Shown: positions 30,270 to 37,695 of the stretch, in pieces
Layout of the letters: every line of letters begins with the position of its first letter
How positions within the stretch are numbered: the first letter of the stretch is position 1
Source of the DNA: an uncultured Dialister sp.
GTDB lineage: Bacteria; Bacillota; Negativicutes; Veillonellales; Dialisteraceae
Direction: 5' to 3'
Assembly: GCA_934178345.1 (NCBI GenBank)
Contig: CAKPQG010000022.1
Span: 1-39,587, forward strand
DNA length: 39,587 nucleotides
The notes under the pieces: generated by a model
Seen by the model: the letters and a program-made list of their open reading frames with translations, nothing else
Told to the model about the DNA's origin: nothing
Databases searched by the model: none
Translations under genes and position numbers: made by a program

Positions 30270-30358
30270 GATGGAACGGGTTAGCCCATGGGGAGCAGTC
30301 CTTTGAGGCTCCTAATCCCTAATCCCTGGCTACTAGTCACCAGTCACTAGTCACTATT
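30270..30358. repeat. Short mosaic (H, B, A) in the divergent pdx intergenic region
   Basis: GGTTAGCCCATGGGGAGCAG followed by TAATCCC and AGTCACT/AGTCACC units. Hairpin E and the D heptads are missing. It lies between the two divergent starts. Confidence 0.7.
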
Positions 30359-30378
30359 ATTATGAAAGGATTCTCATC

Positions 30379-31461
30379 ATGACCGCCTACATGGCCCTTT
30401 ATCTTTCCATTCGTGATGCCATCACGTCAGGCGTCTATGGCTACGGCGCCAAACTTCCTTCGAAGCGGCAGACCGCAGAGGCGCAGGGCGTCAGCCTCAT
30501 CACGGTGGCGCACGCCTATGATCTTCTTGTCGAAGAAGGCTATGTGGAGCCGCGGGAACGAAGCGGATACTTCGTCGTCTTCCGTGAGAGGGATAACTAC
30601 GGAGCGGCGGATCCTCGTCCGATGAGCCGCTCGATGGATATTGCCCGCACGAAAACAGAGCAGCGTGAGGCAGGGGAGAGAGACCTGTTTCCTTTTTCCA
30701 TCTTTGCGCGCACGATGCGAAGCGTGCTTTCCGTGTATGGAGAAAAAATCTTGAATCCTTCGCCGAACCATGGCTGCGAAGAACTGCGGCGTGCGATCGC
30801 ATCCTATCTTGCCCGAAGCCGCCATATGCGCGTCTCTCCCGAGCAGATCCTGATCGGGTCGGGAGCGGAGTATCTTTACGGATTGAATATTCAGGTGCTC
30901 GGACAGGGACAGATCTATGCGCTGGAAGACCCGTCCTACCAGAAGATTGAGCAGGTGTACCGGGCGAATGGGATTTCGATCGATAAGCTCAAGATGGGAG
31001 AGAGCGGGATAGAAACGAGCGAGCTCCTCCGCACCCGTGCGAGGGTACTCCACGTGACGCCCTTCAACAGCTTTCCCTCCGGCATTACGGCGACGGCTTC
31101 GAAGCGAGCCGAGTACCTGCGCTTCGCCCGCGAGCGTCACGCCATGATCATCGAAGATGATTTCGATTCCGAGTTTACCCTTCTCTCCAAGCCGGAGGAT
31201 ACGCTCTTCTCTATGGAGCCGGAGGGACACGTCATCTATATGAATAGCTTCTCGAAAACCATCGCGCCTTCCATCCGCACGGGCTACCTGGTCCTCCCGC
31301 CGCAGATGGTCCCTCTCTATCAGCTGCGCGTGGGCTTCTACTCCTGCACCGTCCCCGTCTTTGACCAGCTCGTACTCGCGGAATTCATCAGTCAGGGGCA
31401 TTTTGAAAGGCACATCAATCGGGTCCGGCGGAGAAGACGGATGCGGGCGGGGGATAAGTGA
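30379..31461 (+). CDS. pdxR: MocR/PdxR-like GntR regulator with aminotransferase domain, C-terminally truncated
   Basis: PdxR-type regulators sense PLP through a catalytically idle aminotransferase domain and activate pdxST. Residues 1-70 form a GntR winged helix (IRDAITSGVYGYGAKLPSKR...SLITVAHAYDLLVEEGYVEPRERSGYFV). Residues about 105-360 are a fold-type I aminotransferase core with N230 in HVTPFN, D261 in MIIEDDFDSEF and the PLP lysine K293 in NSFSKTIAPSIRTGY. Family proteins are about 450-480 residues; this one stops at 360, directly after HINRVRRRRRMRAGDK, where the TGA comes from a TGACTGGTGGCTAG heptad array. The missing 90-100 residues form the small C-terminal subdomain, so PLP sensing may be impaired or the gene may be decaying. 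Divergent from the ECF S-component gene. Confidence 0.85.
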   Translation: MTAYMALYLSIRDAITSGVYGYGAKLPSKRQTAEAQGVSLITVAHAYDLLVEEGYVEPRERSGYFVVFRERDNYGAADPRPMSRSMDIARTKTEQREAGERDLFPFSIFARTMRSVLSVYGEKILNPSPNHGCEELRRAIASYLARSRHMRVSPEQILIGSGAEYLYGLNIQVLGQGQIYALEDPSYQKIEQVYRANGISIDKLKMGESGIETSELLRTRARVLHVTPFNSFPSGITATASKRAEYLRFARERHAMIIEDDFDSEFTLLSKPEDTLFSMEPEGHVIYMNSFSKTIAPSIRTGYLVLPPQMVPLYQLRVGFYSCTVPVFDQLVLAEFISQGHFERHINRVRRRRRMRAGDK

Positions 31462-31695
31462 CTGGTGGCTAGTGACTGGTGACTGGTGGCTAGTGACTAG
31501 TGACTAGGGATTAGGGATTAGGGATTAGGGATTAGGAGTGACTAGTGACTGGTGACTTAAATGCTACTTTCGAGCATCGCCCTATTTATACTCCGCGGAG
31601 CTTCTATGTTTTTATGCGCCGCACCACCATTCCTCATTCGAGCAGAGCTTTCAAACGTAATCATGGGACGGCACGCCCGAGGGGCTAATCCTCGT
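31462..31695. repeat. Intergenic mosaic following the truncated pdxR-like gene
   Basis: TGACTGG/TGGCTAG heptads (31459-31507), GGATTAG heptads (31507-31540), AGTGACT again, block G inverted, hairpin E inverted (31592-31628), a single CATTCCTCATTC unit, block H inverted. The promoter of the TSCPD gene follows immediately. Confidence 0.8.
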
Positions 31696-31701
31696 CCCTC
31701 C

Positions 31702-31730
31702 TTGCGCGAATCTCCATTCTCCAGTACAAT
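31702..31730 (+). promoter_or_regulatory. Promoter of the TSCPD-domain gene
   Basis: TTGCGC (31702-31707), a 17-bp spacer and TACAAT (31725-31730). Confidence 0.7.
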
Positions 31731-31768
31731 AGAAGCAATCGTGAGAGTCATCGAAAGGAGAAATCACT

Positions 31769-32032
31769 ATGCAGAGTTTTGAATTCACCCCGCAGGGCGT
31801 ATGTGCAAGAAAAATTACTTTTGACCTCGAAGATGGTCTGATTCACCACCTTCATTTCGAGGGCGGCTGCCCGGGCAATCTGGCAGCGATTTCTAAGCTC
31901 CTCGAAGGCCGCAGCGCAAAGGAAGCGGCGGATATCCTGCTCGGCAATACCTGCCGCGACAAGCAGACTTCCTGCGCCGACCAGCTTGCTCATGCGCTGA
32001 TCGAAGCTATGGAAAAGGCAGATGAGAAATAA
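31769..32032 (+). CDS. TIGR03905-type TSCPD-domain protein
   Basis: This 87-residue protein consists of one TSCPD domain: GVCARKITFDLEDGLIHHLHFEGGCPGNLAAISKLLEG...NTCRDKQTSCADQLAHAL. The conserved cysteines in GGCPGN, NTC and TSCADQ could bind zinc. The domain is also found at the C-terminus of adenosylcobalamin-dependent ribonucleotide reductases; the free-standing form has no proven role. AAAGGAG precedes the ATG. It is monocistronic with promoter and terminator. Confidence 0.85.
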   Translation: MQSFEFTPQGVCARKITFDLEDGLIHHLHFEGGCPGNLAAISKLLEGRSAKEAADILLGNTCRDKQTSCADQLAHALIEAMEKADEK

Positions 32033-32033
32033 A

Positions 32034-32059
32034 GAAACGGCGCGCATGCGCCGTTTTTT
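32034..32059 (+). terminator. Terminator of the TSCPD gene
   Basis: AAACGGCGC-GCAT-GCGCCGTTTTTT: a 9-bp stem and T6. The TAG at its end starts the next TAGTGAC heptad array. Confidence 0.88.
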
Positions 32060-32560
32060 AGTGACTGGTGACTGGTGACTGGTGACTGGTGACTGGTGAC
32101 TAGTGACTAGTGACTAGTGACTGGTGACTGGTGACTGGTGACTGGGGGGACAGCAGACTCTCTCGTATCGTCATTTCGAGCGAAAGCGAGAAATCTTTTT
32201 CGTTCGCGGTCCGGCGGTCGATGATAGGGAATTCCAAACGGGAAGCCTGCTATCAAGAGACTTTCGGGCATCGCCCCATATACACTTGCGGCGAAGCCGC
32301 TGCCACAACCTTGAACCTTGAAGTTTGAAAGCAGGGATGTTTAGTAGCTAGGGATTAGTGGCTAGGGATTAGGAGCCTCGAGTGACTGGTGACTTGAATA
32401 CCACTTTCGGGCATCGCCCCATATATATTTGCGGCGAAGCCGCCACCTTCATTCCTAATTCCTCATTCCTAATTCCTCATTCAGGTCGAGCTTTCATTCA
32501 TAATCGGTGGACGGAGCCGCCCAAAGGGCTACCCCTGAACCCTGAGCCCCTCTTTTTTTA
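32060..32560. repeat. Intergenic mosaic, two units in inverted order
   Basis: TGACTGG/TGACTAG heptads (32058-32145, about 12 units), a GTCATTTCGAGCG dispersed repeat (32170-32265), GGCGAAGCCGC hairpin, AACCTTG stub, GGATTAG heptads (32343-32375), a CACTTTCGGGCATCGCCCC block and GGCGAAGCCGCC hairpin (32403-32446), TTCCTAA/TTCCTCA heptads (32450-32482), block H inverted and GAACCCTGAGCCCC. No gene is present in these 500 bp. Confidence 0.8.
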
Positions 32561-32561
32561 T

Positions 32562-32590
32562 TTGCATTTTCCCGCGTTCTATGCTACAGT
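32562..32590 (+). promoter_or_regulatory. Promoter of the leu T-box operon
   Basis: TTGCAT (32562-32567), a 17-bp spacer and TACAGT (32585-32590) preceded by TGC. Confidence 0.75.
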
Positions 32591-32607
32591 ATCTCCATAT
32601 CCCAAAA

Positions 32608-32830
32608 GACTTTGACAGGAAATAGTAGAGAGACCGCTCGCTTCTAGAGAGCCATTGGAAGGTGGAAAATGGCAGGAGCATTTCATCGAACTCATCCTCG
32701 AGTCGCAGGCTGAAGGAAGTAGGCCTTGCCGGAACCTGACCGTTATCAGACAGAGTGCATATTTCTATGAAATATGAATAAGAGTGGTACCGCGAATCTT
32801 TCGTCTCTTGCGAGACGGAAGATTTTTTTA
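32608..32830 (+). ncRNA. T-box riboswitch, specifier CUC (leucine), upstream of leuCDB
   Basis: Stem I holds GGAAATAGTAGAGAG, the terminal segment AGAGAGCCATTGGAAGGTGG, and a specifier loop GAA-CTC-A at 32688-32694, giving Leu. The T-box core is AGTGGTACCGCG (to 32794). The terminator TCGTCTC-TTGC-GAGACGG with flanking pairs and T7 ends near 32830. A single antiterminator/terminator is present, in contrast to the livJ leader. Uncharged tRNA-Leu should switch on the leucine genes. Confidence 0.9.
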
Positions 32831-32868
32831 TTGCAGCAAAAGTGGGAGATTGCAGAGGAGGAAATAGT

Positions 32869-34128
32869 ATGGGTATGACAATGACACAGAAGATCCTGGT
32901 CAAGCATGCCGGTGTCGATTCTGTGAAAGCAGGGGATCTGATTAACTGCCGCCTTGATCTGGTCATGGCGAATGATATCACCGCGCCGCCGTCCATTGCG
33001 GAATTCAAACGCATCGGCGTCCCGGTTTTCGATAAGGAGAAAATCGTCCTCGTTCCGGATCATTTCCAGCCGGCGAAGGATATCAAGTCTGCCGGACTTG
33101 CGAAGATCGTCCGCGACTTCGCGCATGAAAACGGCATTGTCAATTATTTCGAGCAGGGGCGTGTCGGTATCGAGCATGCGCTGCTCCCGGAAAAAGGTCT
33201 TGTAGGGCCGGGCATGGTCACCATCGGGGCGGACTCTCATACCTGCACCTACGGCGCGCTGGGCGGCTTCTCTACCGGCGTCGGTTCTACCGACCTCGGC
33301 GTTGCCATGGCGACTGGCGAAGCATGGTTCAAAGTGCCGGACGCGATCAAAGTCGTCTTGACCGGTACGAAGCCGGAAGACATCACCGGCAAAGACGTCA
33401 TCCTGACGCTGATCGGCATGATCGGCGTCGATGGCGCGCTGTACCAGTCGCTGGAATTCACCGGCTCGGGCGTCCATTCCCTTTCCATGACCGACCGTTT
33501 CACCATTGCGAATATGGCGATCGAAGCGGGAGCGAAGAATGGTATTTTCCCTGTCGATGAAAAGACCATCACTTATATTGAAGGACGTTTTGACAAGTCC
33601 TATGAAGTTGTCGAAGCAGACGAAGACGCGCACTATGCCCGCATCGTAGAGATCGACCTCTCCTCTATGAAACCGGTCGTTTCCTTCCCGCACCTGCCGG
33701 AAAATACGAAGGTCATCGGCACCTTCGGGGAAATCAAGATCGATCAGGTCGTCATCGGTTCCTGCACGAACGGCCGTCTCGAGGATCTGGCTATCGCAGC
33801 CCGCATCTTCAAAGGTCACAAAGTCCATCCGAATGTCCGCTGCATCATCATCCCGGCGACACCGACCATTTATCTGCAGGCCATGCATGCCGGCTTCATC
33901 GAGACTTTCATCGATGCCGGCTGTGCCGTCTCTACCCCGACCTGCGGCCCGTGCCTCGGCGGCTACATGGGGATCCTCTCGAATGGAGAGAAATGCGTCT
34001 CCACCACGAATAGAAACTTCATCGGCCGCATGGGACCGACCGATTCTGAAATTTATCTGGCAGGCCCTCAGGTAGCAGCAGCCAGCGCTATCTTAGGACG
34101 TATTGCGGTACCGAAGGAGGTCAAATAA
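32869..34128 (+). CDS. leuC: 3-isopropylmalate dehydratase large subunit
   Basis: With LeuD it isomerises 2-isopropylmalate to 3-isopropylmalate in leucine synthesis. The 419-residue (short, archaeal/Firmicute type) protein has GADSHTCTYGALGGFSTGVG near 120-139 and the three [4Fe-4S] ligands C299 (IGSCTNGR), C359 and C362 (TCGPCLGG). The ATG at 32869 is set by GAGGAGG just upstream; an in-frame GTG at 32842 lacks one. The stop is 1 bp before leuD. It is controlled by the Leu T-box. The operon has no leuA. Confidence 0.95.
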   Translation: MGMTMTQKILVKHAGVDSVKAGDLINCRLDLVMANDITAPPSIAEFKRIGVPVFDKEKIVLVPDHFQPAKDIKSAGLAKIVRDFAHENGIVNYFEQGRVGIEHALLPEKGLVGPGMVTIGADSHTCTYGALGGFSTGVGSTDLGVAMATGEAWFKVPDAIKVVLTGTKPEDITGKDVILTLIGMIGVDGALYQSLEFTGSGVHSLSMTDRFTIANMAIEAGAKNGIFPVDEKTITYIEGRFDKSYEVVEADEDAHYARIVEIDLSSMKPVVSFPHLPENTKVIGTFGEIKIDQVVIGSCTNGRLEDLAIAARIFKGHKVHPNVRCIIIPATPTIYLQAMHAGFIETFIDAGCAVSTPTCGPCLGGYMGILSNGEKCVSTTNRNFIGRMGPTDSEIYLAGPQVAAASAILGRIAVPKEVK

Positions 34129-34129
34129 C

Positions 34130-34624
34130 ATGGCAGTATTAGAAGGAAAGGTTTGGCGCTACGGCGACAACATCGACACTGACGTCATCATTCCGGCCCG
34201 TTACCTGAATACCTTCGATCCGAAGGAACTCGCCAAGCACTGCATGGTGGATATCGACCCCACTTTCGCAGAGAACGTCAAGGCCGGCGACATCATGGTC
34301 GGCGGCAAAAACTTCGGCTGCGGCTCCTCCCGCGAACATGCGCCGGTTGCCATCAAAGAAAGCGGTGTACCCGTCGTCATTGCGGCGTCTTTTGCCCGCA
34401 TTTTCTACAGAAACGGTATCAATGTAGGTCTGCCGCTTCTGGAAATCGGAGATGACGTCGAGAAGATCCACGCAGGGGATACCCTTCGCATCGATATCTC
34501 CACCGGCAAGATCGAAAACCTCACGACTGGTGACACCTTCCAGGCGCCGCCGCTTCCGGGCTTCATCCAGGATATCGCCAAAGCCGGCGGGCTCATCAAC
34601 TACGTAAGGGGAAAGAAGAAATAA
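34130..34624 (+). CDS. leuD: 3-isopropylmalate dehydratase small subunit
   Basis: This 164-residue swivelling-domain subunit pairs with LeuC. It shows WRYGDNIDTDVIIPARYLNT at the N-terminus and the substrate loop GGKNFGCGSSREHAPVAIK (about 60-78), with the usual IIAASFARIFYRNGINVGLPLL. The ATG is placed 1 bp after the leuC stop with AAGGAGG inside the leuC 3' end, so coupling is tight. An in-frame earlier start at 34103 lies inside leuC and is rejected. Confidence 0.95.
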   Translation: MAVLEGKVWRYGDNIDTDVIIPARYLNTFDPKELAKHCMVDIDPTFAENVKAGDIMVGGKNFGCGSSREHAPVAIKESGVPVVIAASFARIFYRNGINVGLPLLEIGDDVEKIHAGDTLRIDISTGKIENLTTGDTFQAPPLPGFIQDIAKAGGLINYVRGKKK

Positions 34625-34990
34625 GGCTGGTTGTCGGGTTCAAGGTTCAGGGTTCAGGTTTCTAGCCCTTTCTCATTTCCTTATGTACGGCAAAGCCTCT
34701 TCCCTTCGGGAAGGGGCCGCCCGTAGGGCGGGGATAGGGAGACAGATGGGCAGGCAGTTTTTTGCACCGATGAGGCTGACTACGGAATGAGACGGTGCGG
34801 TACGCTGGCTCATTCCAACAAATGCAATTAGCCTCGCTCGTACTGATTGATTGCCTGCGCATCTGTCCCCTTATCCCCCTGCCCCCTTTCCGAGGGGAAG
34901 GGGGTACGAAACGAGAATCTCGCTTTCTCGAACCCTGAACCCATTAACCTGAACCCTGAACCCTTTCCACTACATGACCATTGAAATATA
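34625..34990. repeat. Repeat block with fold-back element N between leuD and leuB
   Basis: GGTTCAAGGTTCAGGGTTCAGG heptads (34638-34662), fold-back N (34696-34905), then GAACCCTGAACCC heptads (34929-34968). Element N has inverted arms GGGGATAGGGAGACAGATG (34730-34748) and CATCTGTCCCCTTATCCCC (34860-34878), two mismatches in 19, plus outer CCCTTCGGGAAGGGG-type hairpins. No gene is present. It splits the leu operon. Confidence 0.78.
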
Positions 34991-35011
34991 AGGAATAAGG
35001 AGAAATATATT

Positions 35012-36085
35012 ATGTCCAAACACATCGTTGTCATCCCGGGCGACGGCATCGGTACAGAGATCACCGATGCGGCTGTCGAAGTCCTGAAGAAAATCGATGA
35101 CATTTATAAGATCGGCCTTACCTATGAATGGAAAGATGCAGGCGGCGCAGCCTACGACAAATTCGGCGAACCGCTGCCGCAGGATACCATTGATGCCTGC
35201 AAGAAGGCAGACGCCATCCTCTTCGGCGCTGTCGGCGGCGACCAGTGGGATCACTTAGAGCCTGCGCTGCGTCCTGAAAAAGCCATCCTCGGCCTGAGAA
35301 AAGCGCTTGGCCTTTATGTAAACCTCCGTCCCGTGAAGATTCAGGACTCCATGATCGAGTATTCTCCGCTGAAACCGGAAATTGCCAAAGGCACCGACAT
35401 CATGATCGTCCGTGAGCTCGTCGGCGGCATTTACTTCGGCGACCGCTGCGAATCTGAAATCCATAACGGCGCAGAAAGAGCCTGGGATCTGGAAAACTAC
35501 TCCGTGCCGGAAGTCGACCGCATCACCCGCTTCGCCATGGAAGCGGCCCGCAAGCGTCATGGCCACGTGACCAGCGTTGACAAATCCAATGTCCTTGCGA
35601 CCTCCCGCCTCTGGAGACGCACCGTCATCAAGATCCATGACGAGGACTATCCGGATGTTCAGCTCGACCATATGTATGTCGACAACTGCGCGCAGCAGTT
35701 CGCCATCCATCCGTCCTTCTTCGACGTCGTCGTCACCGGAAATCTCTTCGGCGACATCCTCTCTGATGAAGCCGCTGTCCTCTCTGGCTCTATCGGCATG
35801 CTCCCCTCTGCCTCTATCGGCAATGAGACCAGCCTCTATGAACCGATCCATGGCTCGGCACCGGACATCGCAGGCAAAGGCATCGCGAATCCGATCGCGA
35901 CCATCCTTTCCGCTGCCATGCTCCTCCGCTACTCCCTGGACGAAGACAAAGCCGCTGACGCTATCGAAGCTGCTGTCAATCAGGCCCTCGACGACGGCTA
36001 CCGCACCGGCGATATCTACAAAGAAGGCATGAAGAAAGTCAATGGACGCGGCATGACCGACGCCATTCTCGCACGCATCCAGTAA
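35012..36085 (+). CDS. leuB: 3-isopropylmalate dehydrogenase
   Basis: It oxidises and decarboxylates 3-isopropylmalate with NAD+ in leucine synthesis. The 357-residue protein has the N-terminal VIPGDGIGTEI, substrate arginines in LRKALGLYVNLRPVK and RELVGGIYFGDR, the catalytic lysine in VDKSNVLATSRLWR, metal ligands in GNLFGDILSDEAAVL, and the NAD-binding EPIHGSAPDIAGKGIANP. AAGGAG lies 9 nt before the ATG. It is 387 bp from leuD across repeat block N, with no obvious promoter of its own, so it probably depends on read-through from the T-box promoter. Confidence 0.95.
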   Translation: MSKHIVVIPGDGIGTEITDAAVEVLKKIDDIYKIGLTYEWKDAGGAAYDKFGEPLPQDTIDACKKADAILFGAVGGDQWDHLEPALRPEKAILGLRKALGLYVNLRPVKIQDSMIEYSPLKPEIAKGTDIMIVRELVGGIYFGDRCESEIHNGAERAWDLENYSVPEVDRITRFAMEAARKRHGHVTSVDKSNVLATSRLWRRTVIKIHDEDYPDVQLDHMYVDNCAQQFAIHPSFFDVVVTGNLFGDILSDEAAVLSGSIGMLPSASIGNETSLYEPIHGSAPDIAGKGIANPIATILSAAMLLRYSLDEDKAADAIEAAVNQALDDGYRTGDIYKEGMKKVNGRGMTDAILARIQ

Positions 36086-36087
36086 TA

Positions 36088-36136
36088 TAAGGGAAACGCT
36101 GATGCAATCTGACAATGATTGAATCAGCGTTTCCTA
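36088..36136. repeat. Fold-back element family S, short copy after leuB
   Basis: GGGAAACGCTGATGCAATC-TGACAAT-GATTGAATCAGCGTTTCC: ends of element S with the middle deleted, in the opposite orientation to the other copies. Confidence 0.72.
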
Positions 36137-36137
36137 A

Positions 36138-36179
36138 GCAATCAAAAAGCCGAACGTTTTCGTTCGGCTTTTTGATTGC
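36138..36179 (+). terminator. leu operon terminator
   Basis: CAATCAAAAAGCCGAACG-TTTT-CGTTCGGCTTTTTGATTG: a perfect stem of about 18 bp that works on either strand. Confidence 0.9.
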
Positions 36180-36258
36180 CAGTCACCAGTCACCAGTCAC
36201 CAGTCACCAGTCACCAGTCACCAGTCACCAGTCACCAGTCACCAGTCACCAGTCACTC
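36180..36258. repeat. Pure AGTCACC heptad array, 11 units
   Basis: Eleven nearly uninterrupted AGTCACC units (36181-36257) lie between the leu terminator and the stop of the CpXC gene. It is the most homogeneous array in the window and probably the youngest. Confidence 0.9.
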
Positions 36259-36915
36259 TTACATCCCCACGCCGGCCTTTTTTAAGAACTCCGCGGCCCA
36301 GGACGCATCGATCAGGATATCCTCGCGCTCCGTTTCCGCAAAGGCGGGGGAGAGCTGCTGCTTCACCTGCTCATACATCGCAGCATCGAACGCATACGCG
36401 CAGACGATCTTGCCATCCTGATACAGGCAGTAGCCCGTGCGGCCGTCCGCGCCGCGTTCGAACCATATGGTATCGACCGAGAGATTCGGTTTCTGCTTCT
36501 GCAGGAAAGAATGCGCCAGCACCTTCATGATCTCTATGACCCGGTCATCCAGATGAAGGTCAAGCAGCAGCAGCTTTTCCAGCAGCACCTGACGGTTTGC
36601 CACCACACGGCGGCTCCAGTCGGCGATGCCTGCCCACGGCACGGATGGATCGCGGCCCGTCATGATAGCGCAGGCCTTCCGGAAATCATCCTCATTATCC
36701 GCATAGTAGAGAAGCGCGTGACTTTCCCTCTCCTTATATAAGAAAGAATAAGAATAATGCTCCGCGTGACCGCAGTGCGGACACGCCCCTACAAACGCCT
36801 CTCCTGTCCGCACCTTCTCTGCGACCGAGGGATCTTCTCCCGTATCGAAAGCAGGATGCGTCGTGAAGGAAAACAGCTTCTGGCAGGCAGGACAGGTCAA
36901 TGTCAAAATAGCCAT
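36259..36915 (-). CDS. CpXC-domain protein
   Basis: This 218-residue protein begins with two zinc-knuckle-like pairs, CPAC (8-11) and CPHC (45-48), the defining feature of CpXC proteins. A mixed domain without recognisable catalytic residues follows (YKERESHALLYYADNEDDFRKACAIM, later TIWFERGADGRTGYCLYQDG). The function of the family is unknown. The ATG has AAAGGAG upstream. It starts 30 bp after the stop of the nitroreductase gene in the same direction, so the two probably form an operon. Confidence 0.78.
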   Translation of the reverse strand: MAILTLTCPACQKLFSFTTHPAFDTGEDPSVAEKVRTGEAFVGACPHCGHAEHYSYSFLYKERESHALLYYADNEDDFRKACAIMTGRDPSVPWAGIADWSRRVVANRQVLLEKLLLLDLHLDDRVIEIMKVLAHSFLQKQKPNLSVDTIWFERGADGRTGYCLYQDGKIVCAYAFDAAMYEQVKQQLSPAFAETEREDILIDASWAAEFLKKAGVGM

Positions 36916-36945
36916 AAAAAACTCCTTTGCTCCAGGGAATGCTGA

Positions 36946-37491
36946 CTACTCCCGTACACTCAATACTTCGGACAACGGCTTACGTTCGCTGGCCGCCGGA
37001 ATGACAGCCGGATGGCCGATCGCGATCAGCGCAGACACATCATAATTCTCCGGCAGAGACAGGATTTCCTTCACCTTATCCTCCTCATAGCGCCCCATGA
37101 TGAGCGTGCCGAACTTCAGCGCATTCGCTGCCAGGCAGAAATGGGCAGCCGCGACGCCCGCATCAAAAGACTGCCAGTGCGTCCCCTTCTTCGTGGAGAA
37201 CGATCCATCCGGCTCATAGCCCGACAGTCCCTTCACGATGCAGAGCACGATGAGCGCCGGCGCTGCATGGATATTCTCCGTATTCCAAGGGAAAGCCGCC
37301 GTACACTCCCTGGCCAGACGATCCTTCAGCTCCTGATTCAGCACCGCCACATAGCGGATCGGCTGCGTATTCTCCCAGCACGAAGCCATCTGAGACATCA
37401 TGACGATATCCTCTACATCCCTTCCCGTGACCGGCTGATCCGTATATTCTCTGATACTTCTTCTGGAAATCAGACATTTGATCGCATCCAT
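36946..37491 (-). CDS. Nitroreductase-family flavoprotein
   Basis: This 181-residue FMN-dependent oxidoreductase has CLISRRSIREYTDQPV (FMN-phosphate contacts from the RRS/R pair), SCWENTQPIRYVAV, and ANALKFGTLIMGRY, followed by LSLPENYDVSALIAIGHPA near the C-terminus, the standard arrangement of the family. Such enzymes reduce nitroaromatics, quinones or flavins using NAD(P)H; the substrate is not deducible. GAGGAGG lies upstream of the ATG. A -10 TATAGT on the minus strand at 37574-37579 suggests a promoter divergent from the WYL gene. Confidence 0.88.
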   Translation of the reverse strand: MDAIKCLISRRSIREYTDQPVTGRDVEDIVMMSQMASCWENTQPIRYVAVLNQELKDRLARECTAAFPWNTENIHAAPALIVLCIVKGLSGYEPDGSFSTKKGTHWQSFDAGVAAAHFCLAANALKFGTLIMGRYEEDKVKEILSLPENYDVSALIAIGHPAVIPAASERKPLSEVLSVRE

Positions 37492-37635
37492 AAAGGCGCC
37501 TCCTCATTTCTTGAACGGGCAGCAGACAGGGGAATGGCACGCGCCCCGCATCCTGCCTCAAACACATACACCTACTATATCATAGAAAAGAGAAAAGCAG
37601 ATAGCAAAAAAGTAGGAGAACTGGAATTTTTGCGG

Positions 37636-37641
37636 TATAAT
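37636..37641 (+). promoter_or_regulatory. -10 box of the WYL regulator gene
   Basis: TATAAT about 55 nt before the start codon; no clear -35. Confidence 0.5.
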
Positions 37642-37695
37642 AAAGGAAAAGAGAGTTGGTAGGAGGCTGATAGGCCTCAAAGAAAGGTGGTACTT

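Noticed and set aside
30427..31413. 328-codon minus-strand ORF opposite the pdxR-like gene
   Set aside because: It is an antisense shadow in GC-rich sequence; the plus strand encodes recognisable GntR and aminotransferase motifs.
32746..33888. 380-codon minus-strand ORF opposite leuC
   Set aside because: It is antisense to leuC and runs through the T-box terminator; no ribosome site or known motif.
36176..36421. ORF with SPVTSHQ peptide repeats
   Set aside because: It is the translated AGTCACC array, antisense to the CpXC gene at its far end.
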